This document shows positions 8,196 through 15,807 of a stretch of 16,104 bases of DNA, in pieces. Positions within the stretch are counted from its first letter, which is position 1; every line of letters begins with the position of its first letter. The DNA is taken from positions 1 to 16,104 of the forward strand of contig CAAEVI010000076.1 in NCBI GenBank assembly GCA_900759455.1. The letters run 5' to 3'. This stretch comes from Erysipelotrichaceae bacterium. GTDB lineage: Bacteria > Bacillota_I > Bacilli_A > Erysipelotrichales > Erysipelotrichaceae. The notes under the pieces were generated by a model that saw nothing but the letters and a program-made list of their open reading frames with translations, was not told the origin of the DNA and made no database searches. The translations under genes and the position numbers were made by a program.

Positions 8196-8927
8196 CTAAA
8201 AATGAATGTCTTGATGATAGATGGAGCGATAAAGCGTCTGCAGTTCTTCACGGGCGGAAGTACTGCCGGACAGATTTGCTATTATTTTCCCCTGATGCAT
8301 GAATAATATTTCATCACCATAGGTCAATGCCAGATTGGGATCATGGATGCTCAACAGGACACTGCATCCTTTCTGTTTCAGTTTTCTGGTATATTCCAAA
8401 AACAGGTGCTGCTTCATGAAATCCAGATAGGTGCAAGGTTCATCCATCAGGATGCAGGCGGCATCCTGGATGAAGCTTCGGCACAGATAGACAAGCTGCA
8501 GCTGTCCGCCGCTGATCTCATCGATTTTTTTGTCAAACAGCTGATGAATATCAAAAGATCTCATGATGTCATAGGCTTTCTGATAATCGCTCTGTGAGGG
8601 AATCTGAAAAAAATGCATTTGTCTGCACAGACCGCTTACGACCACATCCCGGCAGTACAGCTGATCGATCAGCGGCTTGATCTGAGGGATGTAGGAGAAA
8701 ACAGCGGCCCGTTCACGAATTGACATCTGACTGACATCTTTTCCCTTGTATGTGATCTTTCCTTGTGACAAAGGAATTTCATTGACCATTCCTCTGATCA
8801 GCGTTGTCTTTCCGCATCCGTTCTCACCCAGCAGCATGATGATCTTTCCTTTTTCGACTGAAAAAGAGGCATCACAGACGATCGGTACATGCTGTAATGA
8901 AATACTGACTTGTTCTACTTGTATCAT
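8196..8927 (-). CDS. ABC transporter ATP-binding protein, FecCDE-type importer (molybdate or tungstate proposed)
   Basis: This 243-residue ATPase powers the importer formed with the next two genes upstream. Walker A is GENGCGKT (34-41), the Q-loop follows at IPQIKP (80-85), the signature is SGGQLQL (139-145), Walker B is CILMDE (158-163) and the switch histidine is H195 in SIHDP. It resembles the FepC/BtuD branch that serves siderophores, cobalamin and, in the MolBCA type, molybdate. The start at 8927 overlaps the permease stop as ATGA and begins the conserved first strand. The ATG at 9023 would add 32 residues lying inside the permease gene. A metal-oxyanion substrate is inferred from its place directly before a molybdenum enzyme. 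Confidence 0.92.
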   Translation of the reverse strand: MIQVEQVSISLQHVPIVCDASFSVEKGKIIMLLGENGCGKTTLIRGMVNEIPLSQGKITYKGKDVSQMSIRERAAVFSYIPQIKPLIDQLYCRDVVVSGLCRQMHFFQIPSQSDYQKAYDIMRSFDIHQLFDKKIDEISGGQLQLVYLCRSFIQDAACILMDEPCTYLDFMKQHLFLEYTRKLKQKGCSVLLSIHDPNLALTYGDEILFMHQGKIIANLSGSTSAREELQTLYRSIYHQDIHF

Positions 8928-9892
8928 ATATTGATCTTTCCTTTGATGAGCAGCATGATAAGAAATAGTGCTCCAAACAGACTGGTAATGATGCTGATGG
9001 GAATCTCGATGGGGAACAGGCATCTTGCCATTGTATCACAGATCAACAGAAAGGCAGCTCCGCCAAACAGATTCAAAAGAAAACCGGAAGTAAAGTCACG
9101 GTGGAAGGCCAGCCGGATCAGATGCGGCACAAGCAGACCGACCCAGCTGACGATGCCGGCAGCGGCAATGACACTGCTGATCAGCAGTGAAGCCAGGATC
9201 AGGACGATGATCATGATCCGGCGGCTGTGGATGCCCAGTGAATCCGCCTCTTTTCCGTAGACAAGCAGCTGGATCTGCCAGCGCATCCGGTACAGCAGGA
9301 TGATCAGAAACAAATCGATCGGAAGCAGCAGAAACAGGGAATTCCATCCGATATTGGAAAAACCGCCCATCAGCCAGTATTCGATGCTCCCCAATTGCTG
9401 GTATGGATCGGCAAGCAGCTTGATGATCATGAGTGCCGATGTGCACAGTGCCTGAATGATCAGGCCGCTGACAACGTAATTCAGTGTCCGGCTTCCTTTC
9501 ATGTGCAGTGCCAAGAGCACACAGAGCAGGATCGCCGCCAGGCCGCATACAAAGGAAGAAGCCCATATCAGCAACGAGGAGGCAAAACAGACAATGGCTG
9601 CCGCTGCTCCCAGCGCACAGCCGCTGCTGGCTCCGATGATGTCACCGCTGGCCAGCGGGTTTTTGAAAACCGTCTGAAAAATGGCTCCGCTGAGAGCCAG
9701 CACGGCACCGGATACAGCTACGAATAAGATGCGGGGCAGCCGTATCTGAAGGATGATCTTTGTGATCATCGGATCGCCACCATGCACGAAAGCGCTAGCC
9801 GCTTCAAGAGCGCTAGCGCCGTATCTGCCGCAAAAAAGTGACAGAATCATGATGATACACAGAAGTGACAGCCAACACGCCTGCCGCTTCAT
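8924..9892 (-). CDS. FecCD-family ABC transporter permease (molybdate or tungstate proposed)
   Basis: This 322-residue, strongly hydrophobic protein is the membrane channel of the importer. About nine to ten membrane segments can be read. FecCD-family landmarks are present: SGAVLALSGAIFQTVFKNPL early, GASSGCALGAAAA after it, and SWVGLLVPHLIRL before the last segments; the last is the cytoplasmic coupling region that meets the ATPase. There is only one permease gene, so a homodimer is expected. It overlaps the lipoprotein gene by 4 nt (ATGA) and the ATPase gene by 4 nt (ATGA). The family alone fits iron-siderophore, cobalamin or molybdate/tungstate transport; the operon favours the last. Confidence 0.92.
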   Translation of the reverse strand: MKRQACWLSLLCIIMILSLFCGRYGASALEAASAFVHGGDPMITKIILQIRLPRILFVAVSGAVLALSGAIFQTVFKNPLASGDIIGASSGCALGAAAAIVCFASSLLIWASSFVCGLAAILLCVLLALHMKGSRTLNYVVSGLIIQALCTSALMIIKLLADPYQQLGSIEYWLMGGFSNIGWNSLFLLLPIDLFLIILLYRMRWQIQLLVYGKEADSLGIHSRRIMIIVLILASLLISSVIAAAGIVSWVGLLVPHLIRLAFHRDFTSGFLLNLFGGAAFLLICDTMARCLFPIEIPISIITSLFGALFLIMLLIKGKINI

Positions 9893-10887
9893 GATTCAAA
9901 AGACAGTTTTGCGTCAAAGTCATAGAATTTCTGATAGAAATCATTTGCCTGCTGTGCAACCTGATCAAGAGATAAAGCATCCGGATAGAGGATGGCATAC
10001 ATCCACAGCGTGCCTAAGCAGGAGGACAGATTCGGTGTATCCCATGTTTCATATTCACTCGGGAAAACATAAACCTGTTTGTTTTTGACAGCCGTTATTT
10101 CGCTTAATGCCGGATCATTCAAAACATCTTCTGCAGAAGGACCGCCTTGTTCGATGAAGATATATTCCGGATCGGCTTTGATCAGTTCTTCAACATTGAT
10201 ATTTTGCCAGTTTGCGGCTTCCGCAAGTTGATCGGCCATTACATATTCACCCTGAGCATCCCTGATCAGTTCGCTTTGGAACATATTGTTTCCGGCGGCC
10301 TCCAGGATATCGCTGCCGGCAAAATACACACGCATTTTATCGCTTTGTTCCTGAATATTGTTTTTCAGCAGCTTTTCACGATACTCAAAATATTCCTGAG
10401 CGCGATCTTCTTTTCCCATGACTTTCGCGATGATCTCGATTGCCTCGTCATAAGATTCCTTTGTTTCCGGATTGAGCAACACAACTTTCATGTCCAGTTC
10501 CTCCAGCTGAGAAACATAGTCTTTCAAGGCAATAGGCAGAAATACGACATCCGGATCAGCTGCCGCACATTCTTCCACATTGAAGCTTTTTTTATTGCCT
10601 AATCCCGGAAGCTCCAGAATCTGCGGTGCGGCCGCACTGTAGATCTTGCGTGTGTCAGCCTTCATTTCCACTCCGACCAGTGCATCTTCACAGCCCAGTC
10701 CGATCAGGGAAGTGGTTGCTATGTAATAACCGCTGGCGGCAGTCTGTGCCGGCTGTTCGAAAGAAACGCTGCGTCCGCTTTGATCCTCGATAGTGAAGCT
10801 GCCGCTTTGGGTAGCGGTCGTGCCGCCGCAGGCAGCCAGTGTCAGTGCAAGGCACAAAGCCATGCACAAGCTGAGTAGTTTTTTCAT
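9889..10887 (-). CDS. FecB/MolA-type substrate-binding lipoprotein
   Basis: This 332-residue protein is the extracellular binding component of the importer. The signal peptide runs from MKKLL through a hydrophobic core to the lipobox LAAC, with C20 as the lipidated residue. The mature part has the two-lobed periplasmic binding protein layout of the FecB/BtuF family (PF01497): an early SLIGLGCEDALVGVE segment, PDVVFLP in the first lobe, ADPEYIFIEQGG in the second, and a C-terminal segment with LYPDALS. The start at 10887 has AGGAGG with 8 nt spacing; the upstream ATG at 10920 lies inside the NTPase gene and would bury the signal peptide. The ligand cannot be read from the sequence; molybdate or tungstate is inferred from context, with siderophore or heme as alternatives. 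Confidence 0.88.
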   Translation of the reverse strand: MKKLLSLCMALCLALTLAACGGTTATQSGSFTIEDQSGRSVSFEQPAQTAASGYYIATTSLIGLGCEDALVGVEMKADTRKIYSAAAPQILELPGLGNKKSFNVEECAAADPDVVFLPIALKDYVSQLEELDMKVVLLNPETKESYDEAIEIIAKVMGKEDRAQEYFEYREKLLKNNIQEQSDKMRVYFAGSDILEAAGNNMFQSELIRDAQGEYVMADQLAEAANWQNINVEELIKADPEYIFIEQGGPSAEDVLNDPALSEITAVKNKQVYVFPSEYETWDTPNLSSCLGTLWMYAILYPDALSLDQVAQQANDFYQKFYDFDAKLSFES

Positions 10888-10888
10888 T

Positions 10889-11389
10889 TTATTCCTCCTG
10901 AATGAGATTAAGAATAGCATCTTTGGCCTGTTCGAAAGACTGCTCGTCTAGATCGAGCAGAAAGATATCTTTTCTTTCACGTATATTACAAATATATTGT
11001 ATATCGCATTTTCGTAAAACGCCAATGATATTTTTATTTTCATCAATGACCCGATGCAGCGTTTGCAGATATAAATTTTCGTCATGTTCGAGGTATCCGA
11101 TCTCATCCATGATGATGTAACGTTCACCCTGGCTGCGTTTGAGACATTCGACGCCCAGTGTGTTGAAAACACCGGGGATCGGGTCGTTACGATCTTCTTT
11201 CTGAACGGAAAAGGCAATATCGTTCTTACTGACGGGAACCAGTGAGTGAAAATAAAATCCCTTGCGCTCTTCGTCTTTGTAAATAGGAAGCGTTTCAAAG
11301 CCGCTGGTCTCCAAACAACAGGCATCAATGATTGTTTTTACCAGCGTCGATTTGCCGCATCCTTTTTTTCCGGTTATGAATATTTTCAT
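10889..11389 (-). CDS. Small P-loop NTPase, NTPase_1 (THEP1)-like
   Basis: This 166-residue soluble protein has Walker A GKKGCGKS (7-14) at its N-terminus and Walker B YIIMDEIGYLE (91-101). The DEIG form of Walker B and the overall size match the nucleoside-triphosphatase THEP1 family (PF03266). A distant similarity in plan to MobB, the GTP-binding partner of MobA, is also possible. Its function is unknown. Its position between the purine permease and the importer genes, in an operon that also has a MobA-like enzyme, suggests a part in nucleotide handling or cofactor maturation, but this is inference. The start at 11389 overlaps the permease stop as ATGA. The ATG at 11479 would add 30 residues that do not look native. 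Confidence 0.8.
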   Translation of the reverse strand: MKIFITGKKGCGKSTLVKTIIDACCLETSGFETLPIYKDEERKGFYFHSLVPVSKNDIAFSVQKEDRNDPIPGVFNTLGVECLKRSQGERYIIMDEIGYLEHDENLYLQTLHRVIDENKNIIGVLRKCDIQYICNIRERKDIFLLDLDEQSFEQAKDAILNLIQEE

Positions 11390-12702
11390 TTTTCTTTTTT
11401 CGGCAGAATAAGGTTGAGCAGCGTTGCAATGACGAATGTCATGATAATGCCGTTTTGTGCGAAGATATTGCCTACCCATGCCGGCAGCTGAGCCAGAACG
11501 CTTGGAACGTTGCCGATTCCGACACCTAAACCGATTGCCAGGGCAACGATCAGTCCGTCGCGCTCACTCAGCGGCTCGCGTGTCAGGGACTGAATGCCGC
11601 TGACCAGGATCATGGAGAACATGATGACGGCAGCACCGCCCAGTACTGACTGTGGCATGACGGAGAACAGAGCACTGAGTTTCGGGCAGAAACCGCATAG
11701 GATCAGGAATACGGCCCCGGTAAAGATAACGAAGCGGTTAACGACTTTTGTAACTGCTACAAGACCCACATTCTGAGAGAAGCTGGTATTTGGCAGCACG
11801 CCGAACAAAGAACCGAGGAGACTTCCCAGACCGTCTGCCATGACACCGCCCTGCAGCTCGCTGTCGCTGGCTTCCCGATCCAGACCGCCGTTGGCCACGC
11901 CGCTGACGTCACCGATCGTTTCGACAGTCGTTGCGATGAACATGATTCCCATTGCGATGATCGCTTCCGGATTAAATGTAAAAGAGACCGGCATAAAAAC
12001 AGGAAGAGAGAACCATGCGGCTTCCTGTACCTGTGTAAAATCGACCATCTGCAAAAGGATTGCCAGGATATAGCCGGCTACGATGCCGATCAGTACGGAT
12101 GCATTGTTGATAAAGCCTTTGAACTGTTTTGCGATCAGGATCACAACGATGACAAAAGAGGCAACGATCAGATGATTGATCGAACCGAAATCGGCAGCAC
12201 CGGAACCGCCGCCGAAATAGTTGATGCCTACCGGAAGCAGCGAAAGGCCGATGGAAATAATCACAAGGCTGGTTACTACAGGAGGGAACAGCTTACGCAG
12301 CGGCTTGATAAAATAACCGAGGATCATCTCGAAAATACCGCCGATGAAGCTTGCGCCCATCAAGGCACCGTAACCGAACAGAGCTCCGATAGCCTTTGCG
12401 GTTCCGATAAATCCTGAACTTGTTCCCATGACGATCGGCAGGCCGCTTCCGATCTTCCAGAACGGATACAGCTGGATCAGTGTTGCGACACCGGCAACAA
12501 ACATCGCATTCTGAATCAGGATCGATTTCAGTCCGTTGTCCATGGCAAGCATGCCGCATACGATCAGAAGCGGGGAAATATTGCCTAAAAACATAGCGAG
12601 GATGTGCTGGATTCCCAGAGGCAGTGCCTTTTTCAAAGGAACCACACCGTCAAGTTCGTAAATAGAAGCAGTCTTTATAGTTTCATTTTTCAGTTTCTTC
12701 AT
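11386..12702 (-). CDS. NCS2-family uracil/xanthine permease (purine importer)
   Basis: This 438-residue proton- or sodium-coupled nucleobase transporter belongs to the NCS2/NAT family. Landmarks are IQH in the first membrane segment (31-33), ETIGD (261-265) with the substrate-binding glutamate E261, and the NAT signature QNVGLVAVTK (310-319). About 12-14 membrane segments are visible. Bacterial members include PbuX (xanthine), UacT (urate) and UraA (uracil). The guanine-class riboswitch in its leader and the xanthine-dehydrogenase genes downstream favour a purine, most likely xanthine or hypoxanthine. It is the first gene of the operon, with an AAGGA site about 9-10 nt before the ATG at 12702. 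Confidence 0.92.
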   Translation of the reverse strand: MKKLKNETIKTASIYELDGVVPLKKALPLGIQHILAMFLGNISPLLIVCGMLAMDNGLKSILIQNAMFVAGVATLIQLYPFWKIGSGLPIVMGTSSGFIGTAKAIGALFGYGALMGASFIGGIFEMILGYFIKPLRKLFPPVVTSLVIISIGLSLLPVGINYFGGGSGAADFGSINHLIVASFVIVVILIAKQFKGFINNASVLIGIVAGYILAILLQMVDFTQVQEAAWFSLPVFMPVSFTFNPEAIIAMGIMFIATTVETIGDVSGVANGGLDREASDSELQGGVMADGLGSLLGSLFGVLPNTSFSQNVGLVAVTKVVNRFVIFTGAVFLILCGFCPKLSALFSVMPQSVLGGAAVIMFSMILVSGIQSLTREPLSERDGLIVALAIGLGVGIGNVPSVLAQLPAWVGNIFAQNGIIMTFVIATLLNLILPKKEK

Positions 12703-12722
12703 CTTTCTTTTCCTTTCCTAAT

Positions 12723-12847
12723 AAAAAACTCTCAGCTCAGCCGAGAATCAACATTTTCCCATCAAAAAAAGAATGTTGATTCATAGTCTCAAATTTACGG
12801 TTTGAGCTAGAAACATCTGTACCATATCTACAGATTTATATGAAACA
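12723..12847 (-). promoter_or_regulatory. Guanine-class purine riboswitch with transcription-terminating expression platform
   Basis: On the minus strand the aptamer runs from 12847 to 12777. P1 is 8 pairs with one mismatch. TCATATAA is followed by a 7-bp P2 with loop GATATGG, J2/3 reads GTTTCTAG, and a 6-bp P3 carries loop CCGTAAA. J3/1 is ACTATG, whose C (C74 in B. subtilis xpt numbering) marks guanine-type rather than adenine-type recognition. The P1 3' strand forms part of an 11-bp antiterminator (12782-12772 with 12755-12745). That helix takes the first three bases of a terminator stem (12747-12729, UGA loop, one internal G-U), followed by six U (12728-12723). Ligand binding should therefore favour termination, making this an OFF switch for the nine-gene operon. 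Confidence 0.93.
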
Positions 12848-12854
12848 CCTATCC

Positions 12855-12883
12855 ATAGTAGCATATTCGCGTGACAAGATAAA
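12855..12883 (-). promoter_or_regulatory. Extended -10 promoter of the riboswitch operon
   Basis: On the minus strand TGCTACTAT gives an extended -10 with TACTAT at 12860-12855. A weak -35-like TTTATC lies 17 nt upstream (12883-12878). The expected start of transcription, about 12848, falls just before P1 of the riboswitch, which supports the call. Confidence 0.6.
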
Positions 12884-12912
12884 CAAGAGAATAAAAAATA
12901 CATTGCAGAGGC

Positions 12913-12954
12913 AAAAAAAACAGCTGAAACAAAGCGTTTTCTTTGTTTCAGCTG
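12913..12954 (-). terminator. Intrinsic terminator after the rRNA methyltransferase gene
   Basis: A perfect 14-bp stem, CAGCTGAAACAAAG (12921-12934) and its complement (12941-12954), closes a 6-nt loop. On the minus strand it is followed by eight U (plus-strand A 12913-12920). It starts 15 nt after the methyltransferase stop and separates that gene from the riboswitch operon promoter. No U tract follows in the plus direction. Confidence 0.92.
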
Positions 12955-12969
12955 GCTTAAATGCTTTCT

Positions 12970-14319
12970 TCATCGCCTCAGCAGCACGACAGATTCCACA
13001 TGATCGCTCATCGGAAACATATCATAAAGATACATGTCTGCGGCTTTGTAGCCTTTCTTTTTCAGATAGATAAGATCGCGGATCTGGGTAAAGGGATCAC
13101 AGGAAATATATACGATCTTTTCAGGTTTGAGCGAGGCACAGGCATCCAGAAAGAGCGGAGTGCTTCCTTCCCGCGGAGGATCCATGATCACCGCATCATA
13201 ATGCTGACGATGTGCAGCCTCCTGCTTCATGAATGCACTGGCATCCTGCTGGATGAAACGTGCATTTCGCACATGATTCAAACGTGCGTTGATCCTTGCG
13301 TCTGCCACGGCTTTGGCATTGAGTTCGACGCCGATGATTTCCTTTGCCTGTTCGTGAACGCAAAGCGAGATCGTACCGATACCGCAGTAGGCATCCAGCA
13401 GACGTTCTTTGCCGGACAGCTGCAGCAGTTCATAAGCTTTCTGATAAAGCCGTTCGCACTGGTCATGATTGATCTGATAAAACGAGGAAGAGGAAATGAT
13501 GAAACGTTTGCCCAGCAGTTCATCTTCAATGCTTCCTTTTCCATATAAGATATGTTCCTGCTTTCCAAGCACGACACTGGTATCGCGGCGGTTGATGTTC
13601 TGGACGATGCTTTTGACGGCAGGATGACGGGATGTCAGCTGCTGTACAAACGCTTTGCGAGCGGCAAAGCGTTCTTCGCTAGTAACCAGCGTAACCAGTA
13701 TCTGACGGGTATGTACGCCATAGCGTATGACGGCATGTCTTAGAAAGCCGCGCTGTCTACGGGCATCATAGGGCTCGATACGCAGCCGTTTCATAAGATC
13801 GACAATAGTGGCAATGACCTCATCGCATTCTTTCGGATGAAGCAGGCATGTGCTTGCGGAAACGATGCGGTGAGAGGATTCTTCATAAAGACCGGAGATG
13901 ATGTCTCCCGCATTGTTTCTGGAAAAGCCGATGATCATCTTATTGCGGTAATGGTAAGGATCCTGCATCCCCTGCACATCATGGACATGCAGCGACAACG
14001 GTGTTTTTTTCAGGGCGTCAATAATTCGCTGCTTTTTCATTTCCAGCTGTGAAGGATAGGCAACATGCTGCATCTGGCAGCCGCCGCATCGCTTCGTCAG
14101 CGGACAAAGCGGTTTTACGCGGCGCGGATCGGCTTTGATGATCCGGACCAGTTCTCCCAGATAACCGCCTTTGATTGTTTTTGTAACGCGTGCCTCGATC
14201 TCTTCTCCTAAAAGCACCTGCCGGACATGAACCTGATCCCGGCCGCAGAAAATAACGCCGCTGCCATGATCATCGATCGCGCGGACCACAGAATGTATCG
14301 TTTGATTGATTTTTAACAT
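12970..14319 (-). CDS. rlmD: 23S rRNA (uracil-C5)-methyltransferase, RlmD/RlmCD family
   Basis: This 449-residue enzyme transfers a methyl group from S-adenosylmethionine to C5 of uridine in 23S rRNA. An N-terminal TRAM-like domain (1-65) is followed by a [4Fe-4S] site: C72, C78, C81 (in CPLTKRCGGC) and C158. The methyltransferase domain has FYQIN (280-284), SAM motif LLDAYCGIGT (307-316), DPPREG (380-385), catalytic C407 in YISCDP, and HVESV with the catalytic glutamate E442. In Bacillus the relative RlmCD modifies both U747 and U1939, while E. coli RlmD modifies U1939 only; which pattern applies here cannot be read. AAGGAGGT lies 12 nt before the ATG, somewhat far, but no other in-frame start is present. 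It is a single-gene unit. Confidence 0.93.
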   Translation of the reverse strand: MLKINQTIHSVVRAIDDHGSGVIFCGRDQVHVRQVLLGEEIEARVTKTIKGGYLGELVRIIKADPRRVKPLCPLTKRCGGCQMQHVAYPSQLEMKKQRIIDALKKTPLSLHVHDVQGMQDPYHYRNKMIIGFSRNNAGDIISGLYEESSHRIVSASTCLLHPKECDEVIATIVDLMKRLRIEPYDARRQRGFLRHAVIRYGVHTRQILVTLVTSEERFAARKAFVQQLTSRHPAVKSIVQNINRRDTSVVLGKQEHILYGKGSIEDELLGKRFIISSSSFYQINHDQCERLYQKAYELLQLSGKERLLDAYCGIGTISLCVHEQAKEIIGVELNAKAVADARINARLNHVRNARFIQQDASAFMKQEAAHRQHYDAVIMDPPREGSTPLFLDACASLKPEKIVYISCDPFTQIRDLIYLKKKGYKAADMYLYDMFPMSDHVESVVLLRR

Positions 14320-14598
14320 AAATGATCTTTGACCTCCTTCATGGTCACATCAATGTACCCATTATAACGGATTTTTTTTCGAAAGCCTATCCTATCGGAG
14401 GAAGAAGTGAAAAGTACTGAGAATAAATTACATTTCATCGTGCAGGTGAAAAGAAAAACAGCATAAGAATACGGTTTTCCTTCTTTTTTTGCATAAAAAA
14501 ATGATTTTATGAATGATATTTTTTTGAATATGAGATACAATCTATATTGACAGGATTATTATTTTGTACAGGATTGACTGTGATTGGAGGAACATCGT
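14320..14598. promoter_or_regulatory. Divergent intergenic region between rlmD and the DUF349 gene
   Basis: On the minus strand TATAAT (plus coordinates 14361-14366) is a good -10 for rlmD, but no convincing -35 precedes it. On the plus strand TACAAT at 14536-14541, with ATGATA at 14513-14518 (17 nt spacing, 4 of 6), is the likely promoter of the DUF349 gene. The remaining AT-rich stretch (about 14400-14510) shows no RNA gene or convincing ORF. Confidence 0.5.
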
Positions 14599-15756
14599 AT
14601 GTATCAGGAAAATGATGATATGTTAGAAGTCAATGATTTTGACGATGATATTCGTCGCCGTGAGGAGCTGATCGAAGAGGCAAAAAATATCACGGCTACA
14701 GAGGACTGGAATGAGGTCATGCGCCAGGTCAATGATCTGCGCAAGCGCTGGCGGCGCATCCCTTCCTGGGAATCTGCTTATGAAGAAAAGCTGACAGAGG
14801 AGTTTGACAGCTACATTGATGCATTTTATGCAAAACGCAGAGAATTGTATCAGAACGTACAGAAGCTGAAAGAAGACCTGATCAAGCAGGCGAAAAAAGC
14901 TGCAGCTTCGCAGGAATGGAATCAGGCAACAGAGGAAATGAATGCGCTGATGCAGCAGTGGAAAGCGGCAGGCAGTGCCGGAAAAGAAACAGACGATGCA
15001 TTGTGGGAACAGTTCAATGCGGCACGTCAGGAGTTCTTTGATCGTAAGCACGAACACTGGAAAGACCTGCAGGGCAAATTTGAAAATGCCCGTCAGGTAA
15101 AAGAAGACCTGATCAAGCAGGCCGCTGAGCTTGAAAATTCAGAAGAATGGCAGAAGACGAGCGAAAAATTCCGTCATCTGATGGATGAATGGAAAGCGGT
15201 CGGCAGTGCCGGAAGAGAATATGAAGACAGCCTGTGGGAAAAATTCAACAACAGCCGTCAGAAGTTCTATGAGCGCAGAAACGAACATTATGAAGAACTG
15301 CACGAAGTACAGAATGGCCGTTACGAGCAGAAACAGCAGCTGGTTGCCAAGGCAAAAGAAATCGCCGACGCAAAACAGTATACACGTGAAGATACAAAAG
15401 CAATGAAGGATCTCGGTGTACAGTGGAAACAGATCGGTTCATGCGGAAAAGATCATGAAGATCAGATCTGGAAAGAATTCCGTTCAGTGATGGATGCTTA
15501 CTTTGACGGTTTGAAGGAATGGAACGAACAAAAACATGCACAGTGGCATCAGCGTATGGTGGAAGCCCGCACCCGCAAGCAGGAACTGATCCAGAATCAG
15601 AAACGCCAGATTCAGCGTATGAAAGAAGAAATGGTCGGTCTGCTTGGACAAAGAGCAATCGATGATATGCAGGACCGTATCGAAGAAAAAGAAGACTTCA
15701 TCGCACAGCTTGAAGCGGAAGTCGAAGATATCGACAAGACATTGTCACAACAGTAA
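14599..15756 (+). CDS. DUF349 repeat protein with C-terminal coiled coil
   Basis: This 385-residue, highly charged protein has no signal peptide or membrane segment. It carries four DUF349-type repeats of 70-78 residues, each centred on a tryptophan (W51, W121, W198, W276) within a WKxxGSaGkexeDxLWexF-like pattern. The first copy is degenerate (WRRIPSW), and copies 2 and 3 are nearly identical. A coiled coil rich in E, K, Q and R fills about 320-385. DUF349 proteins have no established function in Bacillota that I can state. The ATG at 14599 has GGAGG (14586-14590) with 8 nt spacing; a TTG at 14584 overlaps the ribosome binding site and is rejected. It has its own promoter and terminator. Confidence 0.88.
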   Translation: MYQENDDMLEVNDFDDDIRRREELIEEAKNITATEDWNEVMRQVNDLRKRWRRIPSWESAYEEKLTEEFDSYIDAFYAKRRELYQNVQKLKEDLIKQAKKAAASQEWNQATEEMNALMQQWKAAGSAGKETDDALWEQFNAARQEFFDRKHEHWKDLQGKFENARQVKEDLIKQAAELENSEEWQKTSEKFRHLMDEWKAVGSAGREYEDSLWEKFNNSRQKFYERRNEHYEELHEVQNGRYEQKQQLVAKAKEIADAKQYTREDTKAMKDLGVQWKQIGSCGKDHEDQIWKEFRSVMDAYFDGLKEWNEQKHAQWHQRMVEARTRKQELIQNQKRQIQRMKEEMVGLLGQRAIDDMQDRIEEKEDFIAQLEAEVEDIDKTLSQQ

Positions 15757-15768
15757 ATTAACCAAAAC

Positions 15769-15807
15769 AAAAGTGGACCTCATCAGGATGCTGAAAGGTC
15801 CACTTTT
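15769..15807 (+). terminator. Terminator after the DUF349 gene, possibly bidirectional
   Basis: A perfect 12-bp stem (AAAAGTGGACCT at 15769-15780 with its complement at 15796-15807) encloses a 15-nt loop that can form a small inner helix (TCAG and CTGA around GATG). In the plus direction the T tract is short and overlaps the stem, followed by CATTTG. In the minus direction TTTTGTTTTGG includes a better U run. It starts 12 nt after the stop codon. Confidence 0.75.

Noticed and set aside
9790..9820. Repeated GCGCTAGC with palindromic character in the FecCD permease gene
   Set aside because: It is explained by two Ala-Ser-Ala codon runs in the protein (GASALEAASAF); no flanking mobile-element features.
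12840..13073. Plus-strand ORF of 77 codons over the operon leader
   Set aside because: It spans the riboswitch promoter and the rlmD terminator hairpin and then runs antisense to rlmD; chance ORF.
14313..14540. 75-codon minus-strand ORF starting MYLIFKK upstream of rlmD
   Set aside because: It runs through the rlmD promoter and ribosome binding site, has no good ribosome binding site of its own and no recognisable protein character.
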